64,000 nt of DNA from Macrosoma leucophasiata. Taxonomy: Eukaryota > Arthropoda > Insecta > Lepidoptera > Hedylidae. The stretch is taken from NCBI GenBank assembly GCA_036365455.1, contig JAWQUS010000026.1, positions 16,882,001-16,946,000 of the forward strand. The letters run 5' to 3'. Both the position numbers and the translations under genes were made by a program. Position 1 is the stretch's first letter. Every line of letters begins with the position of its first letter. Positions 10,974 through 21,240 of this stretch are shown here, one piece after another. A model generated the notes under the pieces. The model was not told the origin of the DNA and did not search any database. It worked only from the letters and a program-made list of their open reading frames with translations.

Positions 10974-12531
10974 CAAAGTGATTAGAATCCACTTGAGTGC
11001 TAGTAGAGGCACTACGCGGTCGCTTCGGTGACGTCGAAGTATTCGTACCTTGCGATGCCATTCCGTCTCCTCTATTGCTATCCTGCTTCATCTCATCATC
11101 GCCAGGTAAGCTAACTCGTCTTTTATCTCTTTCACTTTCCCTATTTCTCTCTTCTTCGTTTTCTTGTTCTTTTTTATTTGCCAACGATATATTTTCACTA
11201 ATAGTCGATATCGGCGGTATATCTGGAGTTTTCTCCTCCTCAGGTAAATCAGTCTCTGTTCTTTGGTTTTCGTTCTTTTCATTTTCTTCTATAACTTTTT
11301 TAAGGGGAGACTCGTTCTCCTCTTGTTTGCTAGTATTAACAATGAATTCGCCATCTAGAGGCAGCACATTGCCTTCATGGAGGTGATCAGAGGGTATAAC
11401 TCTATGTGGACTACTGTCACCGCTGCGATGGGATTCCTCACTTCTCGCGACAACTGTTGAAATAATATCTATAACTAATTCATTGGCCATCGTTTCGATC
11501 GATTGTTTCTGATCTATAATATCTTCAATATCTTGTTCTAATTCGTCGCGACCATTCGGCGTGTTTCCTTCCGAATGTAATCCTCCAGACAATATGGCAC
11601 CAGAATCTGTATCGTCGTCAGCCTTTAACCTCACTGTTTCCAGAGCGATCGTTAAAACGTCATTGACTATGTTTATGGCGATGTGTTTCGGATCGTCCGT
11701 GGAGATTTCGTCTGAAATATTAATATCAGTCTTATCTTGTATCTTCTTAGGGCTAGTCGCTTCACTCGGTGTCAAATACAGCTCGGACGGGTCGGATAAT
11801 TCTGATTCTCTTTCGTTAACAACGTTTAATCCGTCCGAAACTCGCTCCGGGCTGGCCGTTTCGCTAGCAGAAAGACTCGAAGGAATCCCTTCGCTCTTAT
11901 CAGTGTTGTCGTCTTTTGAAATATTATCGCCTATATCTCTCACGGGAATATAATCGAGGCTGCCCTGTCTGGTTAGCGTTTTCTCCGTTTTCTCCGAATC
12001 CACTTCTATCGTCCCTAGACCGGATTCGGAGCTCTCAAGCAGTTTGTTTTCGATGATCGATTGAACTAGTTCGCTTTCGGCGTTGTATTTCTCGCCGGCG
12101 TCGTCCGTGGGTTCTTCACTAACTCTATCACAACCGTTGTCGCAGGGCACTTCGGGAACACTTTTCACTGGGCTATGCACTTTACACACTTCACTATACA
12201 CTACTGTAGTCCGGGAGTCTTCTTCCTCGTTGGGTTTTTTACAACTGCAAGCTTCGACTTCGCGGAGGGATAAGCCGCTACCTATTTCTGTCTGGGCGCC
12301 GTGGTTGAGGACATTCTGTTTTCTAATGGACACAGGGGAACTGTCGACACTGTCGTCAGTGTCTGGCTGTACCCTGGTCTTCGTGTGGCCATCTGTGTGT
12401 CTGTCCCATCCGGAGATGGTGGAGATGGGCCTCTGTTGCCTCTCCGCTGGGTCTGTGATGTTGTCGGCGCGTCTCTGCTCGTAGTGTTCGTACATTTGCG
12501 CGAACTGTAATTTGAATTCCTCGTATGACAC
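10974..12531 (-). CDS. rg: rg large exon: low-complexity region with candidate PKA-RII helices
   Basis: It encodes 519 codons plus one base. It opens [20 protein letters not shown], matching the family VTYEAHKEYLAKMYEEYQRQ, and then STISGW (STISG is conserved). The rest is acidic, Ser/Glu-rich and poorly conserved, as in other neurobeachins, where this region tethers the RII subunit of protein kinase A. Two amphipathic stretches stand out: [20 protein letters not shown] (11626-11685) and [20 protein letters not shown] (11440-11499). A PKA-type site RRVS (11110-11121) lies near the end. The acceptor is TTGCAG and the donor GTAAGT. The RII role is inferred from pattern and position only. Confidence 0.96.
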
Positions 12532-12677
12532 CTGCAAAGAGACAAACGATTAGAATATGAACTTCAATTTACGATAAGTACTGATTCCTTTTGATTGTGA
12601 GCCCTGTAGGCATATGTTATTTGAAGTAAATGGAACAGGAAATACACTTTTTATGTTACTTAAAAAATATTGTGTAC

Positions 12678-12842
12678 CTTAGAATGTACGATGGCAAGTG
12701 TGTCGACCCAGACCCGCCACCCTCCATACTCGTGTTTGATGGCGTGGTGCAGCAGCATGCGGAACAGCGAGTAGACCATGTCCGAGATCTTCTGTTCCTC
12801 AGCGCTCTTCGGGTGTATGTACGCCATTGCTATTAGCCATTC
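12678..12842 (-). CDS. rg: rg exon: [23 protein letters not shown] segment
   Basis: It encodes 55 codons, phase 0 at both ends: [55 protein letters not shown]. It corresponds to [36 protein letters not shown] and [17 protein letters not shown] in vertebrate neurobeachins, the last helices before the low-complexity region. The acceptor is GCCAG and the donor GTACAC. The intron to the next exon is only 146 bp. Confidence 0.97.
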
Positions 12843-13887
12843 CTGGCGAAAAAAACAATTTATCTTTTAGGTATATATTGGAAGAAGAAAAAAAAACCTT
12901 ACCTACCGAAACCTAGAACAAAATTCTAAACTTTGATTACTTATCTAATTAAAATTAAATAATTTCTAAATACAATTTATAAAACAGAACGGAAAAACAG
13001 AAAATGGAAATATATTGTGTGTGTTTATGTTACTTATAAATAAAATAGAAGTCGGGAACGAACCAACTGTTTAGATTGTTTCAAGCTAATCCAGTGATTA
13101 AGGGGAGACTGAACTGATGATGATACTCATCATGTACGAGTACTGAGAAAAGTGAATGACCCAACATATTTAGTACCGTTGGCACTCAATTCTTACAGTA
13201 ATGTATGACATGAATTACTTCAAATACAAATTAATTTAAATATATATAATCTCTATGAATATCTTTTAATAAACCAACAAATATTACAACAGTTACATTT
13301 ATTAGCAAAAATCCGAAAAGTGCATTGTTCGTATTTGTTGTCATAAATAATGTATGTATGTATGTATCTTCACGCCGGGTCCCTAACGGGGTAGGCAGAG
13401 AGTGTAGAGCGCCAGACATCCCGGTTCTGACAAACCTCTCGTGCCTCGTCTACCTTCATCATTCTCTTCATACATACACGCCGATTCCTAAGACTTTTGA
13501 CCCCACCATCAGACAGAACTCGACCTATTTGGTCATGGTAGGTCAGCCTTGGTCTTCCTGGGCCTCTGCAACCATCCACATTCGCATTGTGTATCTGTTT
13601 AGTCATTCGCTCATTCGTCATAAATAATGTCACAGTAATTTATGTCCATCCAAATTGAAAAGAGTTGCTCAAGATCGCAAACAATGAAAGCTACTGGAGG
13701 AGGCCATTGCCAACAGGCACACTGAGCTGAGAGACATTCTATAACAACTTCAACTTAATATGTTACCAATAATGTCTAAATAATCAGTTCTCTCACCCTA
13801 TTCATAAGGGCTAAATTAATAAATAAATACAAATTAAAGTAACTCATTTAACTAAAATTTGAAAAACAAAACGATAATCTAACCCAC
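12843..13887. other. rg intron with a truncated LINE
   Basis: It contains the LINE fragment at 13354-13616 with its target-site duplication; the rest is plain AT-rich intron. Confidence 0.75.
13354..13616 (-). mobile_element. 5'-truncated LINE, RT C-terminus, with 14-bp TSD
   Basis: On the minus strand the frame reads GRPRLTYHDQIGRVLSDGG and SLRNRRVCMKRMMKVDEAR, then DVWRSTLSAYPVRDPA and a stop, which is the C-terminal tail of reverse transcriptases in non-LTR elements common in Lepidoptera. The 3' end is CTCTGCCTACCCCGTTAGGG..GGCGTGAAG plus a (ATAC)n tail. GTCATAAATAATGT flanks both sides (13340-13353 and 13617-13630). The tail is homologous to the SINE-1 tail. Confidence 0.8.
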
Positions 13888-14039
13888 CTGCCAAACAGAC
13901 ATCTGCAATACTGTGCGTCTATTCTCCCTGTTATTGCTGCACAATAGAGTCATGTCTGACAGAAACAACTTCTTCACTTCCAGTAGCTGTTCCGTCTGCT
14001 TCGACTGTCTGATCAGGGTCGCTACCACTTTCAATATCA
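13888..14039 (-). CDS. rg: rg exon: [22 protein letters not shown] segment
   Basis: Two bases complete the Met codon; then come [39 protein letters not shown] and [11 protein letters not shown]. The family reads MILKV.ATLLRQS.QTEQLMEVR and KMFLSDMIKLFSNSRENRRCLLQCSVWQ. The acceptor is CCGCAG after a poor pyrimidine tract, and the donor is GTGGGT. Phase 0 at the end joins [12 protein letters not shown] in the next exon. Confidence 0.96.
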
Positions 14040-14283
14040 CTGCGGACAAAAATAAATTTAAGTCTTTAGTTATATTGACATTCATTAAACTTATGGACGA
14101 TATATTAAATCAAAGTAGTCAAACCAAATATAAATAATGTATGAAACCAAATATAAATAATATTTATTTATATTTGGTTTCATACGTTGATATACACCCA
14201 TTGATATACCTACTATTTTTACGGATTTTTATCTCGCACTAGCTGATCCCGCGACCTATGTCCCGCGTTAGAATTAAATAACG

Positions 14284-14529
14284 TATTTTATTTTAAAGAA
14301 AAATGGAAAGAAAAATTTGACTTCAGGCGAGACTCGAACTCGCGGCCTACTGGGAATCTAGTCCAGCCGCTCTTCCAATTGAGCTACTGAAGTCCTGCCC
14401 GATTTGTCAAATCTTCAGTACTTCAGTAGCTCAATTGGAAGAGCGGCTGGACTAGATTCCCAGTAGGCCGCGAGTTCGAGTCTCGCCTGAAGTCAAATTT
14501 TTCTTTCCATTTTTCTTTAAAATAAAATA
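14284..14529. repeat. Palindrome of two SINE-2 copies, 110-bp arms
   Basis: Left arm 14284-14393 and right arm 14420-14529 are exact or almost exact inverse complements, separated by 26 bp. Each arm carries the SINE-2 tRNA-like module (AGTAGCTCAATTGGAAGAGC as A-box region, GAGTTCGAGTCTC as B-box region). The spacer keeps further SINE-2 sequence, including the small palindrome GATTTGTCAAATC. Confidence 0.9.
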
Positions 14530-15246
14530 TATTTCACAAGCATGTGTTAATGCGAAATAATATAAAACAATTAAATAACGTGTTAAAGATTTACAGGTAC
14601 GTGACTTACTTAGCTTTAAAGTGCAAAGGATCATGGCAAGATTTGTACAGAAAAAATTAAAAAAAGGTACACGGTAAAACAACATGGAAATATTATCCAA
14701 CCTAACAAACCTAAACAACATTTCCTGATACTTAAAATATTTTTAACTCTCCGGAATAAAAAGTTTGAAATTGAACTTTAGTATGTACCTAGTGCTTCTT
14801 CTGTTGTAAGGTAAGACGATTTTTATTCCGGTGATTTAAAAATAATTTACATACTCGAAAATGTTCTTTAGGTTCCCTAGATAATATTTCTAATTCGTTT
14901 TATCTTGTACCTTTTTCTAACTTTTTTGTGCAAACCAATGTATGAAACTTGCCATGATTTTTTTCGTTTTAGAGTCAAGTGTGTCCCCCCCCCCCCCCCT
15001 ACCAACTAAACGGTTGTTTTCAAACGTTATGTTTGCGAGTAATAGTCGACCAAATGTATTTTATTATATTTATATTTTGAAGTTTGTAAGAGACTATAAA
15101 AATCAAATCACGTTCGTTAGTATAATATATATTAAAACTAAAATGAATCAATCCAAGGCTCGGGTCGCTTTTCAGTTGCCGTGGTTCCGCAGAAGACTTG
15201 ATTTGTTTTGTCTTGTTATGTCATGTACAGCTCTTAGTGATGGAGC

Positions 15247-15345
15247 ACGAAGGTGTAGGCATCGCATAGAGAGCACTGTACACCGGCAGTGATAGAGCCT
15301 CGTAGCAGGATTGCGAATATAGGTCGGGTACATCTCGACGAATTT
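15247..15345 (-). pseudogene. Decayed partial copy of the preceding rg exon
   Basis: In the intron just downstream of the 15469-15671 exon the minus strand reads [20 protein letters not shown], then ALYAMPTPS and later a stop. The stretch [12 protein letters not shown] is nearly identical to [15 protein letters not shown] of the exon, and about 30 of 38 nucleotides match around 15264-15301. No Gly run and no convincing splice sites are present. I infer a local tandem duplication of part of the exon that has decayed. It could instead be a rarely used alternative exon. Confidence 0.5.
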
Positions 15346-15468
15346 ACTAGGAACGATGCAAGCACGAATGCTGGGTTGCACCATCATATTTGATAATCCT
15401 TCTCTAACTGTAACAAATTTGTTAAAGTTAGAGATGTAAAATTTTTTAACAATTTTTTTTTCACTCAC

Positions 15469-15671
15469 TAGGGTTCTCGAGTCTGAAGTGTGGCTGGGGT
15501 TCAGGGTGGCTGGTGTACAGGATCTGTTGGCCGACGTGCTCCGTGAGGAGCTCGTACAGGGCGTTGTAGACCGGCAGTGATAGAGCCTCACCCCCCCCGC
15601 CCCCACCGCCCGCCAGCCGCGTCGCCAGCAGTGTGTACAGGTTGTGGGGGGACATCACGTCGTATTTGCGT
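15469..15671 (-). CDS. rg: rg exon: [27 protein letters not shown] segment, with Gly run
   Basis: After completing Lys it reads [20 protein letters not shown], then a run of seven Gly, then [20 protein letters not shown] and [14 protein letters not shown]. Neurobeachins have LFSLLAERLML.TN..T..TYNVLFEILTEQV and KPHPEPD...IQNPMILK here. The Gly run replaces the short ordered loop after the RL helix and lies in a pure C tract on the plus strand (near 15589-15606), so its length may vary. The acceptor is TTACAG and the donor GTGAGT. The last base A joins TG to make the Met of MILK. Confidence 0.95.
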
Positions 15672-15826
15672 CTGTAAATTTAATAAATAAAGATTCCATT
15701 TGATTTCATTAAGACATATTTTATGTTTATTCCTATTGATTTTGCTAGACGCATGATGACTCCCAATTTTTTAAAGAAGAAACTTGAATAGATTTGGATA
15801 TAGTTGAAAAAAAAAGTAATGCATAC

Positions 15827-15930
15827 TTATGAGTGCTGCGGCTGAGGAAGAAACCGAGAAGCTTCAACGCTTGCAGTCTGATCAACTGACTCTCTGACGA
15901 CAGCAGTTTAAATATTGTCCTCACTCCACC
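15827..15930 (-). CDS. rg: rg exon: [24 protein letters not shown] segment
   Basis: It encodes [34 protein letters not shown] and two bases (AA) of the next Lys codon. The family equivalent reads GLRVLYKLLAS..ELIRVQALKLMGFFLKH. The acceptor is TTTCAG. The donor GTATGC lies inside an open frame that would run a few codons further, but the next exon begins with the base needed (A) and restores KRKYDVM. The intron to that exon is only 155 bp. Confidence 0.95.
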
Positions 15931-16747
15931 CTGAAACATTCACGAACATATTCATGAAACGAATAAGCGTAACCACGATAGAGATCAATCAGAATGAGAC
16001 GTAACAAGATAAAAATACGAATACAACTCTATTGTAGCATTCTTAAAATAGACAATCGGAGAGCTATTGGAAATAAATGTAAACTATGATTAGAATGAAT
16101 GTTTGTGAAATAATACGATGACTCATTAAATATTTTCGTGAAATATTAATGATTTATATTTTTAAATTGCAAAATAAAATGTAATATTTTTAATATTTTT
16201 TATCTGTGCTCCATGTTGAACGAAACATCAATCACAGGACGTGACATCATATGTTTGTACAACAAATATTTAACACAAGTGATACTTTGATTTATTGGTT
16301 CTTTTTTTGGATATTTTTACACGAAAAATAAGTTATACGAAATTTAACAAAATTAATTTGCACTTGGTTAGTCGTATGGAATTAAAAGATTCACGTTGAT
16401 TGCAAACAGTTGACGTCACATTGTTCAGAGTCATTCGGCACCGTTTACGCGGCATTTTTGAAATTATAAAATGTATGTGTAGTTTCTGGTACTTTAATAT
16501 GTTTAAATAATAATATTAATATTTTTCACGGTTAAATAAACGTATGAAGAATAATTTTAGACACATTCTCAAAAGTTGTCCGATTCCCTAATGTTACTAA
16601 AGTCTCATAAAATTTCGTGTGCGCGGTCCAAAGTTTTAAAATAACAAAAAATCAGATACACTTGATACTCAAACAGCTGTCTGTTGCTGTGAGACATGAT
16701 ATGTCACCATCGCGTAAACATGTAATAAAATAGAATTTTAAACTTAC
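15931..16747. other. rg intron, no element recognised
   Basis: AT-rich, no repeats recognised. Confidence 0.7.
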
Positions 16748-16834
16748 TTTGGCATCAAACGCCGGTACCATGGAGCTAGGGTGTTCCGACATTAGAGATA
16801 TCAGCATTTGCAACACATCATGAAGATTTTCGTC
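16748..16834 (-). CDS. rg: rg exon: [21 protein letters not shown] segment
   Basis: A small exon of 29 codons, phase 0 at both ends: [29 protein letters not shown]. It matches the family block DEN.HDVLQ.LV.LMSEHP.SMIPAFDQ. The acceptor is TTCCAG and the donor GTAAGT. A short exon with complete codons on both sides could be skipped without a frame shift, but its conservation argues for constitutive use. Confidence 0.96.
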
Positions 16835-17577
16835 CTGGAAACCAAAAATAGCAAATTTATTATTATCTTATACTTAAAATTTTGTAAAACAATAATAATA
16901 AAAGTTAGTTTGGGAACGATTTTTATTGAACAGAAAATATCTACATTAAGATATGTATCAAAGTGTTGATTGATAAGTCTAAGAGTGAGATTCACAGACC
17001 TCACTACGACTTTACTTTCGAGCAAAGTACGCCTCGAACTGTCAAATCCCATACCTTTCTGACAGTTCTAAGCATACTTTGCTCAAAGTAAAGTCGTATT
17101 GCGGTCTGTGAATCTCACCGTAAGACTATTAACTGAAGAAATCATTGAGAAGCTGGTGGTTTTTGTACGTGTACAGTCACTTATCATCAGCATGTCTTTG
17201 GTCTTCATTCTGAAATACTTATTATTAACCACTCCGCTTGCACCAAAATAATCCACGTCAAGTTTGGTTACTTGTGTCGATTTTTCCGGTGCAAGCCGAG
17301 TGATCCTCCACAAGTTTTTGGTCCTTCGAGCCGGATAGCGCTTCCAGCACTCGCAAGATATTTGGAAGAAGATTAAATTTTAAAGTAAACTTGTTGGCCA
17401 GAAGTGTTGGTCGTTTTAGTATTTAAATGTATAAAAAATTGTGAAGAACTAATAAATACAGTCCAAGTAAAGTTTGGTTACTCGTATTATTTCGGTGCAA
17501 GCCGAGTGATTCCCCAAGTTTTTACTTTAATCACCCTTAAATATCTTAAAGCTATAATGTTATGTGAGATTGATCAC
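16835..17577. other. rg intron with a MITE
   Basis: It contains the foldback element 16985-17118 and two related fragments with GTGCAAGCCGAGTGAT (17290 and 17490 regions), one of which lies in inverted orientation to CACTCCGCTTGCACC at 17229. Confidence 0.6.
16985..17118. mobile_element. Small foldback MITE (GTGAGATTCACAGAC ends)
   Basis: Ends GTGAGATTCACAGAC / GTCTGTGAATCTCAC continue inward as ACGACTTTACTTT..GAGCAAAGTA / TACTTTGCTC..AAAGTAAAGTCGT, so almost the whole 134 bp folds. TAAGA lies on both sides (16980 and 17121). Non-coding. Confidence 0.7.
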
Positions 17578-17720
17578 CTCGTGCATAGTGGTAAGATAGT
17601 TGAGTATAGATTGTAGTTCATCTTCTTTGACACCGTTGCCGATCATGATGAGCTGCTTCAAGAACAGCAGAATGTATGCGCGGATCGTGAGGATGTCCTT
17701 GTGTGCTGGCCGTGGACCAT
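17578..17720 (-). CDS. rg: rg exon: [22 protein letters not shown] segment
   Basis: Two bases finish the Asp codon; then come [27 protein letters not shown] and [20 protein letters not shown]. This is the conserved helix pair with [14 protein letters not shown] found in all neurobeachins. The acceptor is CACAG and the donor GTGATC. It ends on a complete codon and joins the DENLHDVLQ exon, restoring the family motif [13 protein letters not shown]. Confidence 0.97.
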
Positions 17721-18289
17721 CTGTGAAACATTGACCACAACAATAGATTTATTTTAAATAACGTTAGTCTCTCTCTCTCTATCTTCTCTCTCTTCTCTCT
17801 CTTCTCTCTCTCTCTCTCTCTCAATTTGCTTACTTCAGAGTGACACTAAATTGTTAATAATCTTAATACAATGGTAGAGCCAAACCGTGGTCTGGTGGTG
17901 AAAAATTTTTCGTGTGTTATAAATCTTCACGCCATGAATCTTATCGCACCCCGTTAGTGATATTTTTAAAACCGACGAACATGTTTTATCTTTGTAAACT
18001 TACCGTGATTCCGTTACATTTATGACCTTCTTCTACATTAGACCTATGACCCACATTCGGAATTGGACATTACTTCAACTAGGTATTTAAACGTTTTCAA
18101 TAATCATCTATAGCAATTTCTTCTTAATCAGCTCAAAATATTGCAAATAGCTTTGAGCAGGTTTAGCACAAGACTTTTCCTATGAAACATCATGAGACCT
18201 TTCCATTCCTTCCTAGAGCGATGTATGGCACGCGAGTGTTAATCTTATTTTATATAAAAAACTGTATGAATTTTAAATATGATACTCAC
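17721..18289. other. rg intron with a (TC)n tract
   Basis: A (TC)n microsatellite with TTC interruptions lies at 17768-17821, about 50 bp upstream of the exon acceptor in gene direction; no other feature. Confidence 0.7.
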
Positions 18290-18512
18290 CTAAGCCTTTC
18301 GGCGTGATCCCGCTTTTCGTCCTAGGGTTCACAACCCAATAGTAATACTTCAGCGTATGTACAGTCTGCAGAACGGTGCTGACGCGTCTCACGCTGCCAT
18401 AGATGTGCGCATCAGCTAGGAAATCCGTCGCAAGGTAGCAGTACAGCCTCGCCTGCACCGCCGCTGGTGTGTAGATCCATAGCGCGGGGTTGAAGAGTAT
18501 GTGGTCCAGTAA
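18290..18512 (-). CDS. rg: rg exon: [19 protein letters not shown] segment
   Basis: It encodes 74 codons plus one base, from [20 protein letters not shown] to [12 protein letters not shown]. Conserved marks are [40 protein letters not shown] and SGITPKGL; all are diagnostic for the neurobeachin/LRBA subfamily. The acceptor is GGCAG and the donor GTGAGT. The final G completes with AT in the next exon to give Asp, keeping the GLDGPRP junction of the family. Confidence 0.97.
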
Positions 18513-19930
18513 CTGCCAAGTGAGGAAAGATTGGCAGAAGGACTGCGATTAGCATAGACTTTTTACTGTCCGATGGTCGGTAGCGTATGCTCTCTTGCTG
18601 GGGGCAGCAAAACAATTCAGGATTTCCCAGTTATATCCAAAGAGACACTAAGCTATCAAGAGAAATATTGTCTATAATCACAGAAAATGATTACGAATAA
18701 CTTATTTAAAGCAATTACTCCTAAGCCCCATTTAGCTTAGAAGAATTATTGCTTGGGAAACCCTTGGCCAAAGCAATCCCGTGCTAGAAGCAATTCACCC
18801 GTCACTACGTGTCTGTATCATAAATATCGGTGCGACAAGGGTGATATTTCGAAATGAAAAGCATTTTGCACCAGAGGAAAAGGAACCAAAAATAGGTAAA
18901 ATATTGGGGTAATAAGTGTTTCAGTTGAAGGGACGAATGAAAAAATATCGTGTCATAAACGTTTGGAATGTCCATTTTGTACTGTAATAGGTATTTGCAG
19001 TGGTGTGCGTGATAACAGATGTGATCTATACAGGAGTGTGAAAGCAAGGAGCATGCGCTAACAACCATCAATAGAAAAACAAAGTATAAAAAATTGCAAT
19101 CATGATATTTGTTTCTGATTCATATGATTGTTTCTTTGTCCGGATTATAAACTATGACATAACCCTTTTCTGGAATGCAAATACAGTAATTTTTTAATTT
19201 TATTAAAACAGTCAACAAATAACTTTGAAAGTAGTAAGGAACGATACGACAATGAAACAATCAATAGGTATGTACTTATAACCAATTGTTGGTATATTTA
19301 GGAAGTCGATAAAGTGCTCATCAAACTGAAAAAATAAATGGATAAGGGGTACACTTAAACAATTTCACATTGTATGTATTAAAAACATTCCGACCAAATC
19401 CATAAGTCACAAGAGAGCTTCATATTCTTCAGTTTGCCATAGAACAAAAAAACCTTGTATTTATTATCTTCTGTCTGTATGAAAATGTTCATGGTAAAAC
19501 CGATGATATGGCATGTTGTCGCCAAATTTAATGGCCGTCATGTTGCAAAGGATTCAAATTTTAAGTGCTGCACACAGGCGCAGTACAGATACTCGTTTTC
19601 ATGCTAATTGCATGTGAGTGCTTTGCTTTTACACAAATAATAGGCGCGATCTAAGTAAAAGTAGCGTTGAGAGGATTATCTATATCACTATCATCCTAAT
19701 TAGGTTTAGGTTTTATTTTATATTTATTATTTTATGTATGGTCTCTGTTTCGTTTTTAGCTTGATTTATTTGGTCCAAGGGAAAACTGTGCGGATGTTTT
19801 AAAAAAATAATAATCACTATTACGCGACATCTGAGTTTCATTTCAACGTGTATTTAGGACGATAATTAAGATTAGCGAGAGTAAAAATGTAAATTTGTAA
19901 ACGAAATCGTTGATACGCTTTAATGTAATC

Positions 19931-21240
19931 CCAAGTTTGCAACACGCATAAACATAAGCAAATTCAATTTTCCCCATACCCATAGCTATACCATTTACGA
20001 AATTGCAAAAATGAGCGATAATGAATTACGATCGCACCGCGTTATTGAGTTTACAGACTCCATAAACATTTTTACATCACCATTACCCGACCATAAAGTA
20101 TCGTTCTATATTTCTTCTTCAGGCAGTTTCATCTTATTTATGACGTAATACCATAAAGCCGCATCCATTTATAAAGAGAAAATTACAGGAGCCGAGATTT
20201 GATCGAGAATTAATATTTTAGCTGGAGTGAGTAATAGAAATTTATGATTCTAATTTCATGTTCAACGTTCATTCATTTTTGTCTGAACCATATTTTAAGT
20301 CAAATTTCAATTTCTTTATCTTTAGCAAACGTATATATTTCACTCATATTAAAAAATATATCAAAATTGACCTTTTTTTTGTTTTTTTATACAAAGTTTA
20401 AAATTTTTCATTTCGGAACACGTCGGTGCACCTTCTTTTACAGTACCTTAATTTTAAAACACAGTTCCGTCTAAGTTTTATATAAATAGAGTCGAAAACA
20501 GTCATGAAGATTAGGGTAAGACATCATAATTAATTATTTTCTTATGTAAAGATACTAGCTGTAGCCCGCGGCTTCGCCCGCGTGGATGTCGAAAAGTAGC
20601 CTATGTTCTTTCTAAAAGTCAGCTCTATCTCTGTACTAATCGGTTCAGTCGTTTGGACGTGAAAAGGAAACAGACAGACAGACAGAGTTACTTTCGCATT
20701 TATAATATTAAATATAGTAGGGAAGTAGGGATTACAGATTTTATTTTGCAAATGGAATGGTTGCTCAGAATGTACCTCAGTAGCAAATACCAAGTTTCCA
20801 CCAGCTGAACATAAACATATGAAACGCAATTTTCCATCGTACCCATAGCTATACCATTTATGAAATTGCAAAAATGAGCGATAATAAATTACGATCGTAC
20901 CGCGTTATTGAGTAGTCTGTAAGACTCCATAAACATTTTTACATCACCATTACCCGACCATAAAGTATCGTTCTATATTTCTGCTCCATACAGATGTATC
21001 TTATTTATGAAGTAATACCATAAAGCCGCGTCTATTTAAAATGGTAAAATTACAGGACCTTTAATCGATAATAACATTTAGCTGGAGTTGTAAGAAGAAA
21101 TTTATGTTTCTGATTTCATGCTCAGCGTTGATTTCATTAATGTATGAATAATTCTGAGGTCTGTACCATATTTTCCATTGAATTTCTAAATCTTCGGCCA
21201 ACATAAAATCTTACGAGTAATTATAAAAAATGTGTCATCA
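19931..21240. repeat. Direct duplication of an intronic block of about 440 bp
   Basis: Blocks at about 19931-20370 and 20791-21240 share long stretches such as AAATTGCAAAAATGAGCGAT, ACTCCATAAACATTTTTACA and TAATACCATAAAGCCGC in the same order, with scattered changes and indels. They are separated by about 420 bp. No coding frame. This could be a local segmental duplication or terminal repeats of a small retroelement; no LTR-type ends were found. Confidence 0.75.
20550..20725 (-). repeat. Helitron-like copy between the duplicated blocks
   Basis: The strand shown begins ACTAGCTGTAGCCCGCGGCT and ends ATAATATTAAATATAGTAGGG; its inverse therefore has a TACTA..ATATTATAAA start and a CAGCTAGT end, the pattern of small lepidopteran Helitrons. 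A close copy in the other orientation lies at 37185-37375. Confidence 0.6.

Larger units (their letters stand above)
14040..15468. other. rg intron with the SINE-2 palindrome and a decayed exon copy
   Basis: It holds the 246-bp SINE-2 palindrome (14284-14529), a C tract (14985-14998), the exon-copy remnant at 15247-15345 and half of a MITE-1 at 15372-15455. A short CTAGCTGATCCCGCG piece at 14239 resembles a Helitron-like end. Confidence 0.7.

Noticed and set aside
14322..14494. Two tRNA-like sequences in opposite orientation
   Set aside because: The fold and boxes are good, but each is embedded in a longer repeated unit (SINE-2) present elsewhere with target duplications; the anticodon stem has a mismatch. 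Not called as tRNA genes.
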